A stretch of 64,000 bases of DNA, from assembly GCA_910583985.1 (NCBI GenBank), contig CAJTYA010000013.1, positions 1-64,000 of the forward strand, given 5' to 3'. This DNA comes from an uncultured Alistipes sp. (GTDB lineage: Bacteria > Bacteroidota > Bacteroidia > Bacteroidales > Rikenellaceae). Numbering within the stretch: the stretch's first letter is position 1; every line of letters starts with the position of its first letter. Below the pieces are notes generated by a model, which was not told where the DNA came from, did not search any database, and saw only the letters and a list, made by a program, of their open reading frames with translations. Positions 1 to 9,151 of the stretch are shown here, one piece after another. Position numbers and translations under genes: made by a program.

Positions 1-375
1 GTCAAGGTTTCGCTCCGGGCCGGCATGCTCATCCGCGAGGAGGGTCCCCGTTTCGCCGTCCACGGCACGGCGGGCTCCTACGTCAAGTACGGCCTCGACC
101 CGCAGGAAAACGCCCTGCGGCACGAGGGCGCCGTCCCCACGACCGGAACATGGTGCCGCGAGAGCGAAGAGAAGTGGGGCATCCTGCATACCGACGAAGG
201 ACGCCGGAAATATCCCACCCTCGCGGGCAACTACATGCGCTTCTACGACGGCATGTACGCTTCCATCCGCGAAAACGCCGCACCCGTCGTCTCGCACGAA
301 GACATGCTTACGGACATGGCCATACTCGACGCCGCGTTCGAAAGCCATCGCACGGGACGCGTCGTGCGCCTTTGA
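1..375 (+). CDS. Gfo/Idh/MocA-family oxidoreductase, C-terminal part
   Basis: The last 124 residues of a Gfo/Idh/MocA-type NAD(P)-dependent oxidoreductase. The reading frame is already open at base 1, so the Rossmann nucleotide-binding half and the start codon lie outside the window. The visible part is the beta-rich C-terminal substrate/dimerisation domain, with a stretch around FAVHGTAGSYVKYGLDPQE and the closing ILDAAFESHRTGRVVRL typical of the ends of these enzymes. Substrate cannot be read from this fragment. The family assignment comes from overall pattern recognition of the C-terminal domain; the catalytic Lys motif is not visible. Confidence 0.75.
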   Translation, partial: VKVSLRAGMLIREEGPRFAVHGTAGSYVKYGLDPQENALRHEGAVPTTGTWCRESEEKWGILHTDEGRRKYPTLAGNYMRFYDGMYASIRENAAPVVSHEDMLTDMAILDAAFESHRTGRVVRL

Positions 376-473
376 TCTTGCGTCCGTCGCAGGACGGAGA
401 GCACAGGCCGAAGCAGCGTCGCTATCCGCACTCCTCCGTCATCGACAGGCAACCGAAACCTCAAGGAAAAGAC

Positions 474-977
474 ATGAACCTGAAAAATACGTTTAAGCCG
501 GTCGCCGCGCTCGTGTGCGCAATCGCCCTCTGGGCCTGTCATGCGAACCGAGACCGGGAACAGACCGGCATCCACCCGGCCGACAGTACCGTCACCCTAC
601 GGGAAGACTCGCCCGCCACGAGACTGCGGACCGAATCCGGCTTGGGGGATGTGACCGTGCGCACCTACCGGGGAACGGTCCCTGGCGATTCGAACTGCAC
701 TTTCGTCCTTTACGGCTATCGCCACAGCGGCGACGGCATATTCGCCCTCGCCATACTCGATGCGGACAACGGACTGTCCGTCGCCAAGGGAACCGTCTAC
801 ACGCTCCGAGGCGAGAACGATGCCACGCTGTGGCAATGCGTGACGGACGACGAGAGGCGCACGTTCTATTTTCTGCTCGACACGGAAAGCGACCGCATAT
901 TCTGGGAACGGGACGAGACGGCCTGCGAGCGCAGCCACCCGCTCGAACGGCTCCGAACGGAGGAGACGGGACGATAA
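474..977 (+). CDS. NlpE-like lipoprotein
   Basis: A 167-residue protein with a short charged start, a hydrophobic stretch and a lipobox (LWAC, Cys at about residue 21), so probably an outer-membrane-facing lipoprotein. The start at 474 is preceded by AAGGA, a clear ribosome binding site, and gives a normal signal peptide. From about residue 60 the sequence resembles the NlpE N-terminal beta-barrel domain: a Tyr-x-Gly-Thr-x-Pro opening, then strands ending in a segment in which the polypeptide describes a read-out value (TESDRIFW). The CxxC usually found after the Gly-Thr-x-Pro in NlpE proteins is replaced by GDSNC, leaving one Cys. In other bacteria NlpE senses surface attachment or copper/lipoprotein stress; that role is not established here. 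It is monocistronic between the oxidoreductase and mscL. Confidence 0.6.
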   Translation: MNLKNTFKPVAALVCAIALWACHANRDREQTGIHPADSTVTLREDSPATRLRTESGLGDVTVRTYRGTVPGDSNCTFVLYGYRHSGDGIFALAILDADNGLSVAKGTVYTLRGENDATLWQCVTDDERRTFYFLLDTESDRIFWERDETACERSHPLERLRTEETGR

Positions 978-1202
978 AAGCGCCTGCGAACCGAAAAACG
1001 GGGAAAAAGTCCGGCGCCTGCACCCGCAACCGCAAATTCGTGTCCCCGTTTTTCCGAAATCACACGATTTGTACGTAAATTGCACGTCTACCGGATCGAC
1101 GATCCGCGATGCTTCCACGACAGGACTCCGGATTCGCCCCATACGGCTTGTGAACCCAAGGACCTACTCTTCATTGTACGATACAACCAATTCCATACGA
1201 TT

Positions 1203-1631
1203 ATGAAAAGCAAATTTTTAGAAGACTTCAAGAAATTCGCCATGCGCGGCAACGTCGTCGACATGGCCGTGGGTATCATCATCGGCGGCGCGTTCGGCAA
1301 GATCGTCTCGTCGCTGGTCTCCGACATCATCATGCCCCCGATCGGCATGCTCGTGGGCGGAGTCAATTTCACGGACCTCAAAATCGTCCTCGAACAGGCC
1401 GTCCTCTCGCCCGCCGGCGAAATCATCGAACCCGCCGTGTCGATCAACTACGGCGCGTTTCTGCAAACGACGTTCGACTTCCTTATCATCGCGTTCTCCA
1501 TCTTCCTGTTCATCCGGTTGTTGAGCAAATTCGAACGCAAAAAGGAAGAAGCGCCCGCCGCTCCAGCCGCCCCGGCTCCCGACATCGAGCTGCTGACCCA
1601 AATCCGGGACCTGCTCAAAGAGAAGAAATAA
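1203..1631 (+). CDS. mscL: large-conductance mechanosensitive channel MscL
   Basis: A 142-residue inner-membrane channel that opens under membrane tension to release solutes during hypo-osmotic shock. The N-terminal amphipathic helix and TM1 (MRGNVVDMAVGIIIGGAFGKI) are conserved, including the glycine-rich pore helix; TM2 lies near residues 78-100 (FDFLIIAFSIFLFIRLL), and the C-terminal cytoplasmic helix is charged after an Ala/Pro linker. ATG at 1203 was chosen because it starts exactly at the conserved N-helix; an in-frame upstream TTG would add an unconserved 41-residue tail. The gene stands alone and is followed by a GAAA-loop terminator at about 1740. Confidence 0.97.
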   Translation: MKSKFLEDFKKFAMRGNVVDMAVGIIIGGAFGKIVSSLVSDIIMPPIGMLVGGVNFTDLKIVLEQAVLSPAGEIIEPAVSINYGAFLQTTFDFLIIAFSIFLFIRLLSKFERKKEEAPAAPAAPAPDIELLTQIRDLLKEKK

Positions 1632-1739
1632 GACGGTCTGCGCTTTTCCGCGTTTCGCCGCATCCGAAAAGCGTCGTCCCCCGCGTTCCGGACACCGGTC
1701 CGCTCGCGGAAACACCGGCTCCGAAATCCGGTTGAAGAC

Positions 1740-1774
1740 AAGGAGGATCGAGAAATCGATTCTCCTTATCTTTT
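1740..1774 (+). terminator. intrinsic terminator of mscL
   Basis: A 12-bp hairpin (AAGGAGGATCGA / TCGATTCTCCTT, one G-T pair) closed by a GAAA tetraloop and followed by ATCTTTT. It sits 108 bases after the mscL stop codon on the same strand. Confidence 0.75.
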
Positions 1775-2020
1775 GTCCGGAGACGTATCGCGAGCACCCG
1801 TTTTTTCGGGCAGCCAACGGCTTATCTACGTTTCGTGCCGCGTCGAACCGTCCGGTCCGCGATCGGCAGCATACGGCACGATACGCATATATTCCGACCG
1901 GTCCGCTTCTATGTGCCGTACGTTCCCCGCAGCCTCGGCCATCCCGTTTTCCGCACGGACAAGGCGGACCTCTTTTCGAACCGGGCGTGGAAACGGGCTG
2001 CCGCGACGCATACGAAAAAA

Positions 2021-2051
2021 GGGCTTTGCGATTCGTCGCAAAGCCCTTTTT
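2021..2051 (-). terminator. intrinsic terminator of the TonB receptor gene
   Basis: A perfect 11-bp stem (GGGCTTTGCGA / TCGCAAAGCCC) with a TTCG tetraloop. Runs of A and T lie on both sides, so it could act in both directions, but it lies 52 bases past the stop of the minus-strand receptor gene. Confidence 0.85.
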
Positions 2052-2102
2052 CCATCCCTCCGACAGCCGGTCCCGTCAGTCGGAACCGCACCGACCGCCG
2101 CT

Positions 2103-5018
2103 CTAAAAGTGCGGCATACCGCCGCCCGGAGGAGGTCCCATCGGCGGACCTGCGGGACGACCGCCCCGGTCTCCGCCGTGCCCGCCCCGCGGACCGTTTC
2201 CGCCCGGACGATAATCCGAAGGCATGTCGTAGGTCTTTCCGCCCTTGCCCTTGAACACGCGGAGGTTGTAGACGAAACTGAGGCTCACGTAGCGTCCCAG
2301 CACGTTGGTCGTCACGTTCTGGATGTAGTTCTGCGAGACGGTGCGGACGAAACTTTTGTTTCGATTGAGCAGGTCGTTCACCCGCAGGCTGATCTCGCCC
2401 CGCTGCTGTTTGAAGAGTTTCTTGCCCAACGCGGCATTGACCAGCAGGAACTCTTCGGAGAACGAATCGGTGATGCCGCGGTATTTGGAATAGCTTCCGT
2501 CCGCCTGCAACGTGATGCCGCCCCACGTGACCCATTTGACGCGGGCGGTACCCACGCCGTTGAAATATTCGTTGTCGCTGCGCGAATGCGCCACGTTGTA
2601 ACTGGCGTTGTACGACACGGTGAAGTCGATCTTGTCGCTGATGTTGCTCCCCACGACGACCCCGCCCGCATAGGACGTGTTGGTCGTGGTGCTGCGCACC
2701 TTGTTGTATACGGTAGGCATGGCCGTATAGGAAGCCCGCACGTTGAAATTCACGTTGCTGGCCAGCCAGCGCACCGGCAGCCCGTAGCTCAGCACGCCGT
2801 TGACGTTCCAATAACCGTTCAGGTTCACCGGACGGGAATACTGGGCCCCTTGGTCGAGCACGATCACGGTATTTCCCGCCGCATCCTTCACCTCGTATCC
2901 GGGACGGTCGGCCCGTTCCACGGCGTTGGAAATGTGGTTGGACTGGGTCGACCCGCTCACGGCGGCCATGAACGTCCGGCCTTTGGTCACGTTGGCGTTG
3001 ACGTAGCGCAGGCTGAGGTTGTGGCTGTATACGGGACGCAAGTCGGGATTGCCCTGCGAAATGAACAGCGGATTGGAGACGTCCAGCACGTTCTGCAACT
3101 GCGTCACCGAAGGCGTATCGGTATTCGAACGGAGCATGGCCCGCAGCGTATTGGTCTTGGAGAACCGGAAATCCAGCATCGCCATGTAGACGACGTTGTT
3201 GAACCCGGCGGAAAGGTGCGAACGGGAGACGGAAGGGAAAAGCTGGTCGCCCGTCAGCGTGGCGTACTGGTAGTTCACGTTGGTGACGAACATCGCCTTG
3301 TCGCCGTTATAGCGGAATCCGGGACCGACACGGTGCGTCAGATAACCGCTGTTGTAGGTATTCGACAGGCTGTCGAGAAACACCTCTTCGGGCATTTCGT
3401 AGGAGCGTTTGTCCCGGTCCGAAAAGTTGTACGAGAGGTTGTAGCTCATCAGCACCTGAGCGTGTTCCGACACAGGTTCGGAGTAGGAGAGGCGGCCGCT
3501 CATGTGGTGGCCGCTCGAACGGCTGGCGATATACTGGTCGAGCGTCCGGGACGAATCGGGCGCGAAGTAGCGCGTCAGCGAATACTGGTCGTTGTCGCGG
3601 TCGTTTTTCGAAAGCCCTCCGTTCAACGACACGCTCAGCACGCGGCCGGCCCGGCCTCCGAAGCGGTGCATGTAGAGCAGGTTTCCCGAAATGTTGTACC
3701 CCTCGGTATGGGCGCTCGTGGCGCTCTTGAGGAAGTTGAGCAACGTGGACGCCGCGTCGTCCCGCATCAACGTGGCCGACGTATCGGCGCCGTGGTTGTC
3801 GTGCGACTGGAAGCGGATGCTGGGACGGAACATGAACGTATTGCTTTCGTTCATCTTGTACTCCACACGGGCGTTGATGCGATGGTTGAAGTTGCGCGAA
3901 AAACTCTGGCTGTACTCGTCGTAAAGCTGGTTCGAGAAATATTCGCGCTGGGTCAGCGCATCGGTCTCGTTCTTGGTCGTATTGAAGAAGTAGCTGGCGC
4001 TGAGCTTGAGCTTTTCCTTCCACTCATTCGAGTAATTGACTCCGATGGACTTGACGGTCGACACACCGCTCTGGTTGCCGATCATGAAATTGCCACCGCG
4101 CCCCCCTCCGAAACCTCCCCGGCCGCCGTTGGTGCCCATCACGTCGAGCAGGTCGTCGATGGCGAAATTCTGCTGGTTGACGTTATTGGCCATGCCGATG
4201 ACCGAAAAGCGGCGGTTGTTGTCGAACAGGTTCAGGCTCATCCCCACGTTGTAGAGGTCGCTGATCCCGTAACCGGCATAGAACTTTCCGAACCGGGCCC
4301 GTTCCACGCCCCGCGTGGTGACGATATTGATCGCCTTGTAGTCGTTGCCGTCGTTCACGCCGCTGAATTCCGCCTCGTCGCTCTTCTTGTCGAACACCTC
4401 GATCTTGTCGATCACTTCGGCCGGCAGGTTCTTGATGGCGGCGGTCACATCGTCGCCGAAAAACTCCTTGCCGTCCACCAGCACCTTCTTGACCTGCTCG
4501 CCGTGTGCCTCGACGTTTCCGCCCTCGACCTTGATGCCGGGCATCTTACCGAGCAGGTCGTCGGTACTCGCATCGCCGCTCACCTTGAAAGAACCGGCAT
4601 TGTACACCACCGTATCGCCGTTCTGCGTCGTCCGCATGGCCATGCTTTCGACCACCGTCTCGCCGAGCTGCTGCACCTGCGTCTTCATCAAGATGGTTCC
4701 CAGCCGTACCGCAGCCCGGTCTACCTTCAACGTATCGACATAGGGTTCCAGCCCCATGAACGTCACCCGCATGGCATAGGTCCCGTAACCGAGTCCCGGC
4801 AGGGCGAACTTGCCCTCCGCCGCCGAAGTCGCGTACTTTTTGTTGTCGGGATCGCCGAGCGGATGGCACTCCACGACGGCACCCACGACGGCCCGGCCGT
4901 TGTCCGCCTCGTCGATCAGACGGCCCGACACGCTCCCCGCAGGTTGCGCGCAAAGCCTCGCGCCGACGAAAAAAAACGCGACCGCGATACAGAATTTCCT
5001 CAAAACGCTCCGTCTCAT
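2103..5018 (-). CDS. TonB-dependent outer-membrane receptor (outer membrane beta-barrel family)
   Basis: A 971-residue outer-membrane transporter. It has a signal peptide (about residues 1-25, cleavage near LCAQ), a carboxypeptidase-like regulatory/beta-sandwich domain (about 28-105: GSVSGRLIDEADNGRAVVGA), a plug region (about 110-250, including NLPAEVIDKIEVFDKKSDEA) and a long beta-barrel. This arrangement matches the Bacteroidota family in which the barrel is of the OMP_b-brl_3 type, not a classical SusC with its SusD partner; no SusD gene is adjacent. The last 35 residues are very rich in Gly, Pro and Arg (PPMGPPPGGGMPHF), an unusual periplasmic or surface-exposed tail. Substrate is unknown. 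The gene is monocistronic, with a TTCG-loop terminator after it. Confidence 0.9.
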   Translation of the reverse strand: MRRSVLRKFCIAVAFFFVGARLCAQPAGSVSGRLIDEADNGRAVVGAVVECHPLGDPDNKKYATSAAEGKFALPGLGYGTYAMRVTFMGLEPYVDTLKVDRAAVRLGTILMKTQVQQLGETVVESMAMRTTQNGDTVVYNAGSFKVSGDASTDDLLGKMPGIKVEGGNVEAHGEQVKKVLVDGKEFFGDDVTAAIKNLPAEVIDKIEVFDKKSDEAEFSGVNDGNDYKAINIVTTRGVERARFGKFYAGYGISDLYNVGMSLNLFDNNRRFSVIGMANNVNQQNFAIDDLLDVMGTNGGRGGFGGGRGGNFMIGNQSGVSTVKSIGVNYSNEWKEKLKLSASYFFNTTKNETDALTQREYFSNQLYDEYSQSFSRNFNHRINARVEYKMNESNTFMFRPSIRFQSHDNHGADTSATLMRDDAASTLLNFLKSATSAHTEGYNISGNLLYMHRFGGRAGRVLSVSLNGGLSKNDRDNDQYSLTRYFAPDSSRTLDQYIASRSSGHHMSGRLSYSEPVSEHAQVLMSYNLSYNFSDRDKRSYEMPEEVFLDSLSNTYNSGYLTHRVGPGFRYNGDKAMFVTNVNYQYATLTGDQLFPSVSRSHLSAGFNNVVYMAMLDFRFSKTNTLRAMLRSNTDTPSVTQLQNVLDVSNPLFISQGNPDLRPVYSHNLSLRYVNANVTKGRTFMAAVSGSTQSNHISNAVERADRPGYEVKDAAGNTVIVLDQGAQYSRPVNLNGYWNVNGVLSYGLPVRWLASNVNFNVRASYTAMPTVYNKVRSTTTNTSYAGGVVVGSNISDKIDFTVSYNASYNVAHSRSDNEYFNGVGTARVKWVTWGGITLQADGSYSKYRGITDSFSEEFLLVNAALGKKLFKQQRGEISLRVNDLLNRNKSFVRTVSQNYIQNVTTNVLGRYVSLSFVYNLRVFKGKGGKTYDMPSDYRPGGNGPRGGHGGDRGGRPAGPPMGPPPGGGMPHF

Positions 5019-5387
5019 CTTATTCTCTTCTGGATTTGGTTATTTTTCAGACCGCAAAAAAACTCATTTTACCGCTAAAAACCCGTCTGCGGCCGGTCAA
5101 ACGGAAAATCGGAGGGGTGAAACGTCCCGCCGCCGGCGGGAACACACGGCCGAGGGGAATCGCACGCTCCTCTAACGACACCCGTATCCTGCGATCCGAG
5201 CTTCCGGATCGGACCGTCATCATTCGTGCCGCAACCGTACGGGAGCGGCCCCATTCCGACACCGGAGGAAGCCGACCCGGCGTTCCGGGCACACCGGAGC
5301 GACGATGCGTGCGAACGCACGACCGCAAAAACAGGGTGCGGGACGACGATTCGCCCCGCACCCGACATTTGTCCGCAAACGGAAAAA
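5019..5387. other. upstream region of the TonB receptor gene
   Basis: This contains the receptor promoter region close to 5019-5100 (A/T-rich, no perfect -7 box seen) and the terminator of the next minus-strand gene at 5328-5363. No gene is supported. Confidence 0.5.
5328..5363 (-). terminator. intrinsic terminator of the phosphodiesterase-like gene
   Basis: A 9-bp GC-rich stem (GGGTGCGGG / CCCGCACCC) with an 11-nt loop. On the minus strand it is followed by TGTTTTTGCGG, a U-rich tail, 25 bases after the stop codon at 5388. Confidence 0.8.
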
Positions 5388-6296
5388 TCACTCGAAGACC
5401 GACATCACCGGCCGGCCGATCCACACCTGCGGCTGCTCGACGGAAAAGACATAGCCGATCGTCGGAGCGCAGTCGAACACCATCACGCTCTCGTCAATCT
5501 CGTGTCCCCGGCGGATGCCCTTGCCGCAGACGATGAAGGGCGACTCCATTTCCGCCATCGAAATGCCGCCGTGCCCCTTGCCCGTGCCGCCGTGATCGGC
5601 CGTAAAGATCACGATCGCGTCGTCCTTCATGCCGGCTTTTTCGATCGAAGCGAGGATCTGTCCCACGTAACCGTCGATGGTCTTACACATCCGGAAATAC
5701 TCCTCCGACTCCCAGCCATAGGCGTGTCCCGCTTCGTCCGGCTCGCCGAAGGCGATGAACGTAAACATCGGTCTGCTGCGCTCGATGTGATAGCACATGC
5801 TGTCGGCGAGCGCCCGGTCGTTCGACGCATCGTAGTTGATGTCCACGGCCTGCTGCTCGTACAGACAGCCGATCGTGGACCAGTTGTAACCGCAAGCCAT
5901 CACCGCTTGGGGATGTTTGTCGCGAATGAGTCCGCAGATGCCCGGAAAGATCCCGTACTTGCCGATCTCCCGCGAGGGCAGATCGGGCACCTGGCTGCCC
6001 CACGTCGTGTAGCCGTGAATTTCCGGACCGGCACCCATGAGCATCGAGGCCCAGTTGACAGCGCTCGAAGAGGGCAGCACGCTACGGCGACGCAATGTAT
6101 AGCTTCCGTCCCGCATCAACGATTCGATGTAGGGAAAAGCGCCCGGATGAGCACGCAGGATCGCCGAACTGAATCCGTCGCTTCCGATCAGGATCACGTG
6201 CCGGGCCTTCTGCGCCGCACACTTTTTGCCCTTCGCATCGGCGTGCGCCACGGCGAAAAGGGCCAGAACGAGCAGGAAAATCGAATTCTTTTTCAT
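5388..6296 (-). CDS. secreted alkaline-phosphatase-superfamily protein (nucleotide pyrophosphatase/phosphodiesterase type)
   Basis: A 302-residue exported hydrolase of the alkaline phosphatase superfamily. A signal peptide spans about residues 1-22. Metal-binding residues are visible: Asp in LIGSDGFSS near residue 40, the Asp/His pair in GEPDEAGHAYG, and the Asp/His/His set in TADHGGTGKGHGG. The usual nucleophile position of nucleotide pyrophosphatases lies in a Pro-x-x-x-x-x-N-W motif; here it reads PSSSAVNW, so the nucleophile is probably Ser. The protein is shorter than most family members (about 400 residues) but complete at both ends. The substrate (nucleotide, phospholipid head group or other phosphodiester) is unknown. 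It lies 76 bases downstream of the LytTR regulator on the same strand and may be part of that unit. Confidence 0.8.
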   Translation of the reverse strand: MKKNSIFLLVLALFAVAHADAKGKKCAAQKARHVILIGSDGFSSAILRAHPGAFPYIESLMRDGSYTLRRRSVLPSSSAVNWASMLMGAGPEIHGYTTWGSQVPDLPSREIGKYGIFPGICGLIRDKHPQAVMACGYNWSTIGCLYEQQAVDINYDASNDRALADSMCYHIERSRPMFTFIAFGEPDEAGHAYGWESEEYFRMCKTIDGYVGQILASIEKAGMKDDAIVIFTADHGGTGKGHGGISMAEMESPFIVCGKGIRRGHEIDESVMVFDCAPTIGYVFSVEQPQVWIGRPVMSVFE

Positions 6297-6372
6297 GGTA
6301 TTTTCAGGTTGAGTTCAACATATCGCTGACGTTTTTCGCGAGGGCCGCACAGCACCGCCCTCCGCCGGTTCG

Positions 6373-7131
6373 CTACTGCGACGCCTCGTCGCCGACGAAC
6401 CAACGTTTGAATTCGGGCACCCGCGCCTTGCTCACGATGATACGCTCCGGAGTACGCAGCGAGAGATTCACCGAGAGCCGGCTTCCGAACCACACCGACA
6501 GGTCGCGGATGGCCCGGCGGGAAACGATGAACTGGCGGTTGGCCCGGAAAAAATCGCTTCCCGGCAACTGAGCCATCAGCGTATCCAGCGAACGGTCCAT
6601 GGGCAGCGTCTTCTCGTCGAGCGTCGTGACCGACACCTTCTCGTGCGAGGTGTAGAAATAGGCGATCTGGTCCGCCGAGACGGGAACCAGCTTGTCGCGG
6701 AACGGGATGAGGAAGTTCTGCGCCCGGACCGCGACGAAACGGTTCGTCCGCTCGACGTACTCGTCCCTCTCGCCGCCCGAAAAACGCCTGAACTTGTCGA
6801 GCGCCCGCTCCAGTTCGTCGCGCTTGATCGGTTTGAGGATATAGTCGATGCTGTTCACCTTGAAAGCATCGAGCGCATACCGGTCGTAAGCCGTCGTAAA
6901 CACAATGGGGCAGGCGATGTCCGTCTGTTCGAAAATCCGGAAAGCCTGCCCGTCGGCCAGATGGATATCCATGAATATCAGATCGGGCAACGGATGGGAA
7001 CGGACCCACGCGACGGTCTCGGTCACCGTTTCGAGCACGTCCAGCACGGCCACTTCGGGGTCGATTTCCCGCAACAGTGTCCGGAGGTTCGTCGCTGCGG
7101 CCGTTTCGTCTTCTACGATCAATGTTTTCAT
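6373..7131 (-). CDS. LytTR-family response regulator
   Basis: A 252-residue DNA-binding regulator. The receiver domain occupies residues 1-118, with the acidic pair E7/D8, the phosphorylatable Asp at about D55 (LIFMDIHLADG), T80 and K100 (YILKPIKRDE). A LytTR DNA-binding domain follows at about 145-245 (FFRANRQFIVSRRAI). It is the partner of the sensor kinase encoded just upstream. LytS/LytR-type pairs often control cell-surface or transport genes, but the target here is not evident. The two genes are 130 bases apart. Confidence 0.93.
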   Translation of the reverse strand: MKTLIVEDETAAATNLRTLLREIDPEVAVLDVLETVTETVAWVRSHPLPDLIFMDIHLADGQAFRIFEQTDIACPIVFTTAYDRYALDAFKVNSIDYILKPIKRDELERALDKFRRFSGGERDEYVERTNRFVAVRAQNFLIPFRDKLVPVSADQIAYFYTSHEKVSVTTLDEKTLPMDRSLDTLMAQLPGSDFFRANRQFIVSRRAIRDLSVWFGSRLSVNLSLRTPERIIVSKARVPEFKRWFVGDEASQ

Positions 7132-7261
7132 AAGCGTTCAGGTGTTCGTTTTTCCGCTCCGCATCCTGTCGAGAAACCATGCGACGATGACGGGACGATT
7201 CTTTCGTATAACCGTTTTGGCCGACAAAGCGCTCCGCGACGGGAACCCCGCGCGGGACGCC

Positions 7262-8278
7262 TCAGGGTTCGACCAGCGGAAGCTCCACGCGGAACTCCTC
7301 GCCGGTATGGACGATCCGCACGTCGCGCGCGAGAAGCAACTGGTAACGCGAAGAGAGATTTTTCAGCCCGATGCCCGTTTTTTCCGGAGCGTCGATCTTC
7401 GGAATCGACGGATTGGAAACGATCAACTTTCCGTCCTGTGTCCGCAGCGAAATGCGGAAAGGACGCGTCTGCGTGATGCAGTTATGTTTGACAGCGTTCT
7501 CGATCAACGGCTGGAGCGACAGCACCGGCAGTTTCCAGTTCCGATAGCGCTCGTCGATGTCCATATCGAAGAACAGCTTGTTTTCGTAGCGGACCATCAA
7601 CAGATAGAGGTATGCTTCGGTAAAGGCGAGCTCGCTCGACAGCGCGATGAGCTCTTCCTGTCCCGAACGGAGCATATAACGGAACGTATCGGCCAGCCGG
7701 TCGATATACTCCAGCGCCTTGTCGTTGTTCCTTTCCCGCACCAGCATCGAGAGCGAGTTGAGCGAATTGAACAGAAAGTGCGGGCTGATCTGGTTGGCCA
7801 GCATGTTGTAACGTGTCTGGAGGTTCTCGTTCTTGAGCCGTTCGTTTTCGAGGGTGATGGACTGTTTCTGATAGAGCAGGTCGAAAATCTTGCCGTACAA
7901 CACCGACACGATGAGCACGAGCGACCAGCGCGTAATATGGAACGGATTGTATATCCGTCCCGTAAACACGGAAGCGTTCCACTCGCCGGAACGGTTGACC
8001 ACCGGCATGAACAGATAGAACAGCATCGTCACGACGATGCTCAGAGCGATCTTGCGCGGGAACGTGAACCGGCGGACCGTATTGAGCGAAACGACGACCC
8101 ACGAGGCGAGAAAGAAGTAGAAAACCTGCACGGCGATGTAATCCGACGACGCCCCCGGCGGCCGGCGGCCGTGCATCTCGCCCGAATAGAGCAGATGGGG
8201 GAAATTGACGATGAGCGTCAGGGCCAGCGCGACCAGCAGGTCGACGATCCGTATGCGGTATGTGACGGCGGTTTTCAT
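7262..8278 (-). CDS. LytS-type sensor histidine kinase
   Basis: A 338-residue membrane histidine kinase. Four hydrophobic segments are visible (about residues 11-31, 47-68, 76-93 and 118-136), followed by a coiled coil (LENERLKNENLQTRY) and the His_kinase domain with phosphoacceptor His at about H167 (NQISPHFLFNSL). The N box (LIENAVKHN) and G box (TGIGLKNLSSRY) of the ATPase domain are present. There is no separate extracytoplasmic sensor domain, so the ligand is probably sensed within the membrane. It starts 15 bases after the gamma-carbonic anhydrase gene on the same strand and precedes its LytTR partner. Confidence 0.93.
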   Translation of the reverse strand: MKTAVTYRIRIVDLLVALALTLIVNFPHLLYSGEMHGRRPPGASSDYIAVQVFYFFLASWVVVSLNTVRRFTFPRKIALSIVVTMLFYLFMPVVNRSGEWNASVFTGRIYNPFHITRWSLVLIVSVLYGKIFDLLYQKQSITLENERLKNENLQTRYNMLANQISPHFLFNSLNSLSMLVRERNNDKALEYIDRLADTFRYMLRSGQEELIALSSELAFTEAYLYLLMVRYENKLFFDMDIDERYRNWKLPVLSLQPLIENAVKHNCITQTRPFRISLRTQDGKLIVSNPSIPKIDAPEKTGIGLKNLSSRYQLLLARDVRIVHTGEEFRVELPLVEP

Positions 8279-8293
8279 CGGGCAGGGGAGCCG

Positions 8294-8809
8294 CTATTCC
8301 TTATACCACGACGCGTACATCATGTAATCGCGCGCCGTCCGTTCGATGATGTCGCGGACCTGTTCGGGCGTCACGTCCTTGACCCTGCGGGCCGGGACGC
8401 CGGCATAGACGCTGCCCGGCTCGATGACGGTGCGCGAGAGAACGAGCGAATTGGCCGCGACGATCGACCCGCTGCCCACGACGGCATGGTCGAGCACCGT
8501 CGCCCCCATGCCGATCAGACACCGGTCCTCGATCTTGGCTCCGTGGATGTTGGCGTTGTGACCCACCGACACGTCATTGCCGATTTCGGTCACCGAACGC
8601 TGGTAGAGCGTGTGGATCACCGCCCCGTCCTGAATGTTGACCCGGTCGCCGATACGGATCGAATTGACGTCGCCCCGAAGCACGGCACTGAACCAAATGC
8701 TGCAATCCCGCCCGATGACCACGTCGCCGATCACCGCGGCGCTCTCCGCCAGAAAGGTGTTTTCGCCGATCACGGGCGTGATTCCCCTCAACGATTTTAT
8801 CAAAGCCAT
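8294..8809 (-). CDS. gamma-carbonic anhydrase family protein (YrdA/PaaY-like)
   Basis: A 171-residue left-handed beta-helix protein made of hexapeptide repeats. Three His residues that would bind the metal in gamma-carbonic anhydrases are present (GAVIHTLYQ, SVGHNANIHG), as is the early R-G-D motif (SAVLRGDVNSIRIG) shared by the family. The C-terminal helix ends in YASWYKE. YrdA/PaaY-type members bind zinc; carbonic anhydrase activity has been shown for only some. It is the first gene of a probable four-gene minus-strand set with the two-component system. A -7 box lies at 8874-8881. Confidence 0.9.
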   Translation of the reverse strand: MALIKSLRGITPVIGENTFLAESAAVIGDVVIGRDCSIWFSAVLRGDVNSIRIGDRVNIQDGAVIHTLYQRSVTEIGNDVSVGHNANIHGAKIEDRCLIGMGATVLDHAVVGSGSIVAANSLVLSRTVIEPGSVYAGVPARRVKDVTPEQVRDIIERTARDYMMYASWYKE

Positions 8810-9151
8810 AACGATCTGTTTTTTTACGGACGAGGCATCTTCCCGGCGGGAAAAACCCCGTCCCCCGTTTTCGCAAATCTACAATTATTCGGCCGAACCG
8901 GCCATGCTCCGTGTCCGAAGACCGTCCTTCCTTCCCGGCGGCCCCGCCCAAGAAAAGCGTGCGAAAAAAGCGATCTTCCGACGATCCGTCCCGAAGCGAC
9001 GGCATCCGTTCTCCGATGCCCGGCAGGCCCTCCGAAAACGCACCGGCCGCTCGCATCGTTCGGGACGCCCGAACGATCCTCCCTCCGAAAACCGGAGTCG
9101 TCCCCGGCCCGGCTTTCGCTCCGCGGGTCCGGACAGGCCGGGCGGCACGAT
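8810..9151. other. intergenic region between gamma-carbonic anhydrase and mazG
   Basis: This holds the promoter of the carbonic anhydrase gene (8874-8881). The remainder (about 8900-9150) shows no gene or RNA structure that I can support. Confidence 0.5.
8874..8881 (-). promoter_or_regulatory. -7 box of the gamma-carbonic anhydrase promoter
   Basis: TAGATTTG on the minus strand, a full match to the Bacteroidota TAnnTTTG box. The implied start of transcription is about 58 bases before the start codon. Confidence 0.55.

Larger units (their letters stand above)
1632..2102. other. intergenic region between mscL and the TonB receptor
   Basis: The genes on either side converge here. The stretch holds the mscL terminator (1740-1774) and the receptor terminator (2021-2046). 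Between them (about 1775-2014) I see no convincing gene, promoter box or RNA structure. Confidence 0.6.

Noticed and set aside
1773..5078. A 1,101-codon open frame on the plus strand opposite the TonB receptor gene
   Set aside because: It is a reading-frame shadow caused by GC-rich codon bias: Arg/His/Val-rich composition, no domain, and the opposite strand encodes a recognisable receptor.
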